DNA from: Ancylobacter sp. SL191
GTDB taxonomy: Bacteria > Pseudomonadota > Alphaproteobacteria > Rhizobiales > Xanthobacteraceae
Direction of reading: 5' to 3'
DNA length: 64,000 nucleotides
Assembly (NCBI RefSeq): GCF_026625645.1
Contig: NZ_CP113056.1
Span: 1-64,000, forward strand
Shown here: positions 63,402-64,000 of the stretch, piece by piece
Position numbering within the stretch: position 1 is the first letter of the stretch
Layout: every line of letters begins with the position of its first letter
Made by a program: the position numbers and the translations under genes
The notes under the pieces: generated by a model
Database searches by the model: none
Told to the model about the DNA's origin: nothing
Seen by the model: only the letters and a program-made list of their open reading frames with translations

Positions 63402-64000
63402 ATGCCCATGGTTTACGCACCTTCCGACTACGCACGCTTCTTCCAGGACGCCGTCGAGACGCTCAAGACCGAGCGGCGCTACCGCACCTTCGCCGAGATC
63501 GAGCGCGACACCGCCCGCTTCCCCCATGCCGTGTGGCACACGCCGGAAGGCGCCCGCGACATCATCATCTGGTGCTCGAACGACTATCTCGGCATGGGCT
63601 GCCATGAGAGCGTGGTCGAGGCCATGTGCGCCACCGCCCGGCAGGCCGGCGCGGGCGCCGGCGGCACGCGCAATATTTCCGGCAACAGCCACGCCATCGT
63701 CGAGCTGGAAGCCGAACTTGCCGACCTGCACGGCAAGGACGGCGCGCTGGTCTTCACCTCCGGCTATGTGTCGAACCAGACCGGCATTTCCACCCTCGCC
63801 AAGCTAATCCCCGACTGCCTCATCCTGTCGGATGCGCTGAACCACAATTCGATGATCGAGGGCGTGCGCCAGGCGGGCCGCGACAAGCAGGTGTTCCGCC
63901 ACAACGACCTCGCCCATCTCGAAGAGCTGCTGCGCGAGGCGGGTGATCGGCCCAAGCTCATCGTGTTCGAGAGCGTCTATTCGATGGATGGCGACGTCGC
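63402..64000 (+). CDS. hemA: 5-Aminolevulinate synthase (3' partial)
   Basis: A PLP-dependent enzyme that condenses glycine and succinyl-CoA to 5-aminolevulinate, the first step of haem synthesis in alphaproteobacteria. The visible 199 residues start MPMVYAPSDYARFFQDAVE and include VWHTPEGARDIIIWCSNDYLGMG, GAGAGGTRNISGNSHAIVELE and SDALNHNSMIEGVR; the window ends in VYSMDGDV before the PLP Lys. ATGs at 63402 and 63408 are both possible. The C-terminal half is outside the window. Confidence 0.95.
   Translation, partial: MPMVYAPSDYARFFQDAVETLKTERRYRTFAEIERDTARFPHAVWHTPEGARDIIIWCSNDYLGMGCHESVVEAMCATARQAGAGAGGTRNISGNSHAIVELEAELADLHGKDGALVFTSGYVSNQTGISTLAKLIPDCLILSDALNHNSMIEGVRQAGRDKQVFRHNDLAHLEELLREAGDRPKLIVFESVYSMDGDV

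Overview
The window is GC-rich chromosomal DNA from an alphaproteobacterium of the order Hyphomicrobiales, most likely the Xanthobacteraceae/Ancylobacter-Starkeya side. This is inferred from the housekeeping block tRNA-Phe/yacG/maf/LMW phosphatase/UPF0262/hisD/DUF2948 plus murA, a 5-aminolevulinate synthase hemA, and palindromic intergenic repeats typical of that group. No taxonomic search was possible.

Layout. 1-4651: the integrase-side end of a prophage or capsid-coding satellite (portal, protease-capsid fusion, gpW-like connector, excisionase-like protein, tyrosine integrase) inserted at tRNA-Phe. 4652-9038: conserved housekeeping block on the minus strand. 9039-39418: about 30 kb separating DUF2948 from murA, its usual neighbour, with a serine-recombinase remnant at one edge and an IS3 transposase remnant at the other. 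This block carries a two-partner secretion pair; a cupin protein; a winged-helix regulator; class I ribonucleotide reductase genes behind tandem NrdR-like boxes and a cobalamin riboswitch, whose small subunit has Phe where the radical Tyr should be; a LysR-controlled spermidine/putrescine-type ABC transporter; and a catabolic cluster. The catabolic cluster has an M20 amidohydrolase, a GntR regulator fused to an acetyltransferase, an FAD oxidoreductase, an aldehyde dehydrogenase, a stand-alone acetyltransferase related to the one in the regulator, an ArgH-like lyase and a polar amino-acid ABC transporter.

39419-41979: murA, a small conserved protein, tRNA-Thr and an internally deleted integrase gene. 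42243-47497: a FecI sigma / FecR / TonB-receptor system. fecR and the receptor gene share a bipartite promoter-like motif, and the receptor is fused to a second outer-membrane barrel. 47786-50551: small proteins and a cytosolic PAS-PAS chemoreceptor. 50672-56420: a second PotABCD-like ABC operon and an orphan Bug-type binding protein. 56595-60282: uracil catabolism by the URC route (URC4, URC1, uracil phosphoribosyltransferase). 60458-63273: a HupE/UreJ nickel permease, a guanidine-I riboswitch, a guanidine-hydrolase-like ureohydrolase and a His-rich protein, together forming a guanidine/nickel module. 63402-64000: start of hemA.

Main candidates for new biology: the amine/amino-acid catabolic cluster whose regulator contains a copy of its own acetyltransferase; the Phe-substituted R2 protein under B12 and NrdR-type control; the guanidine module with a linked nickel permease and His-rich partner; the double-barrel TonB receptor; and the repeated ECF promoter motif.
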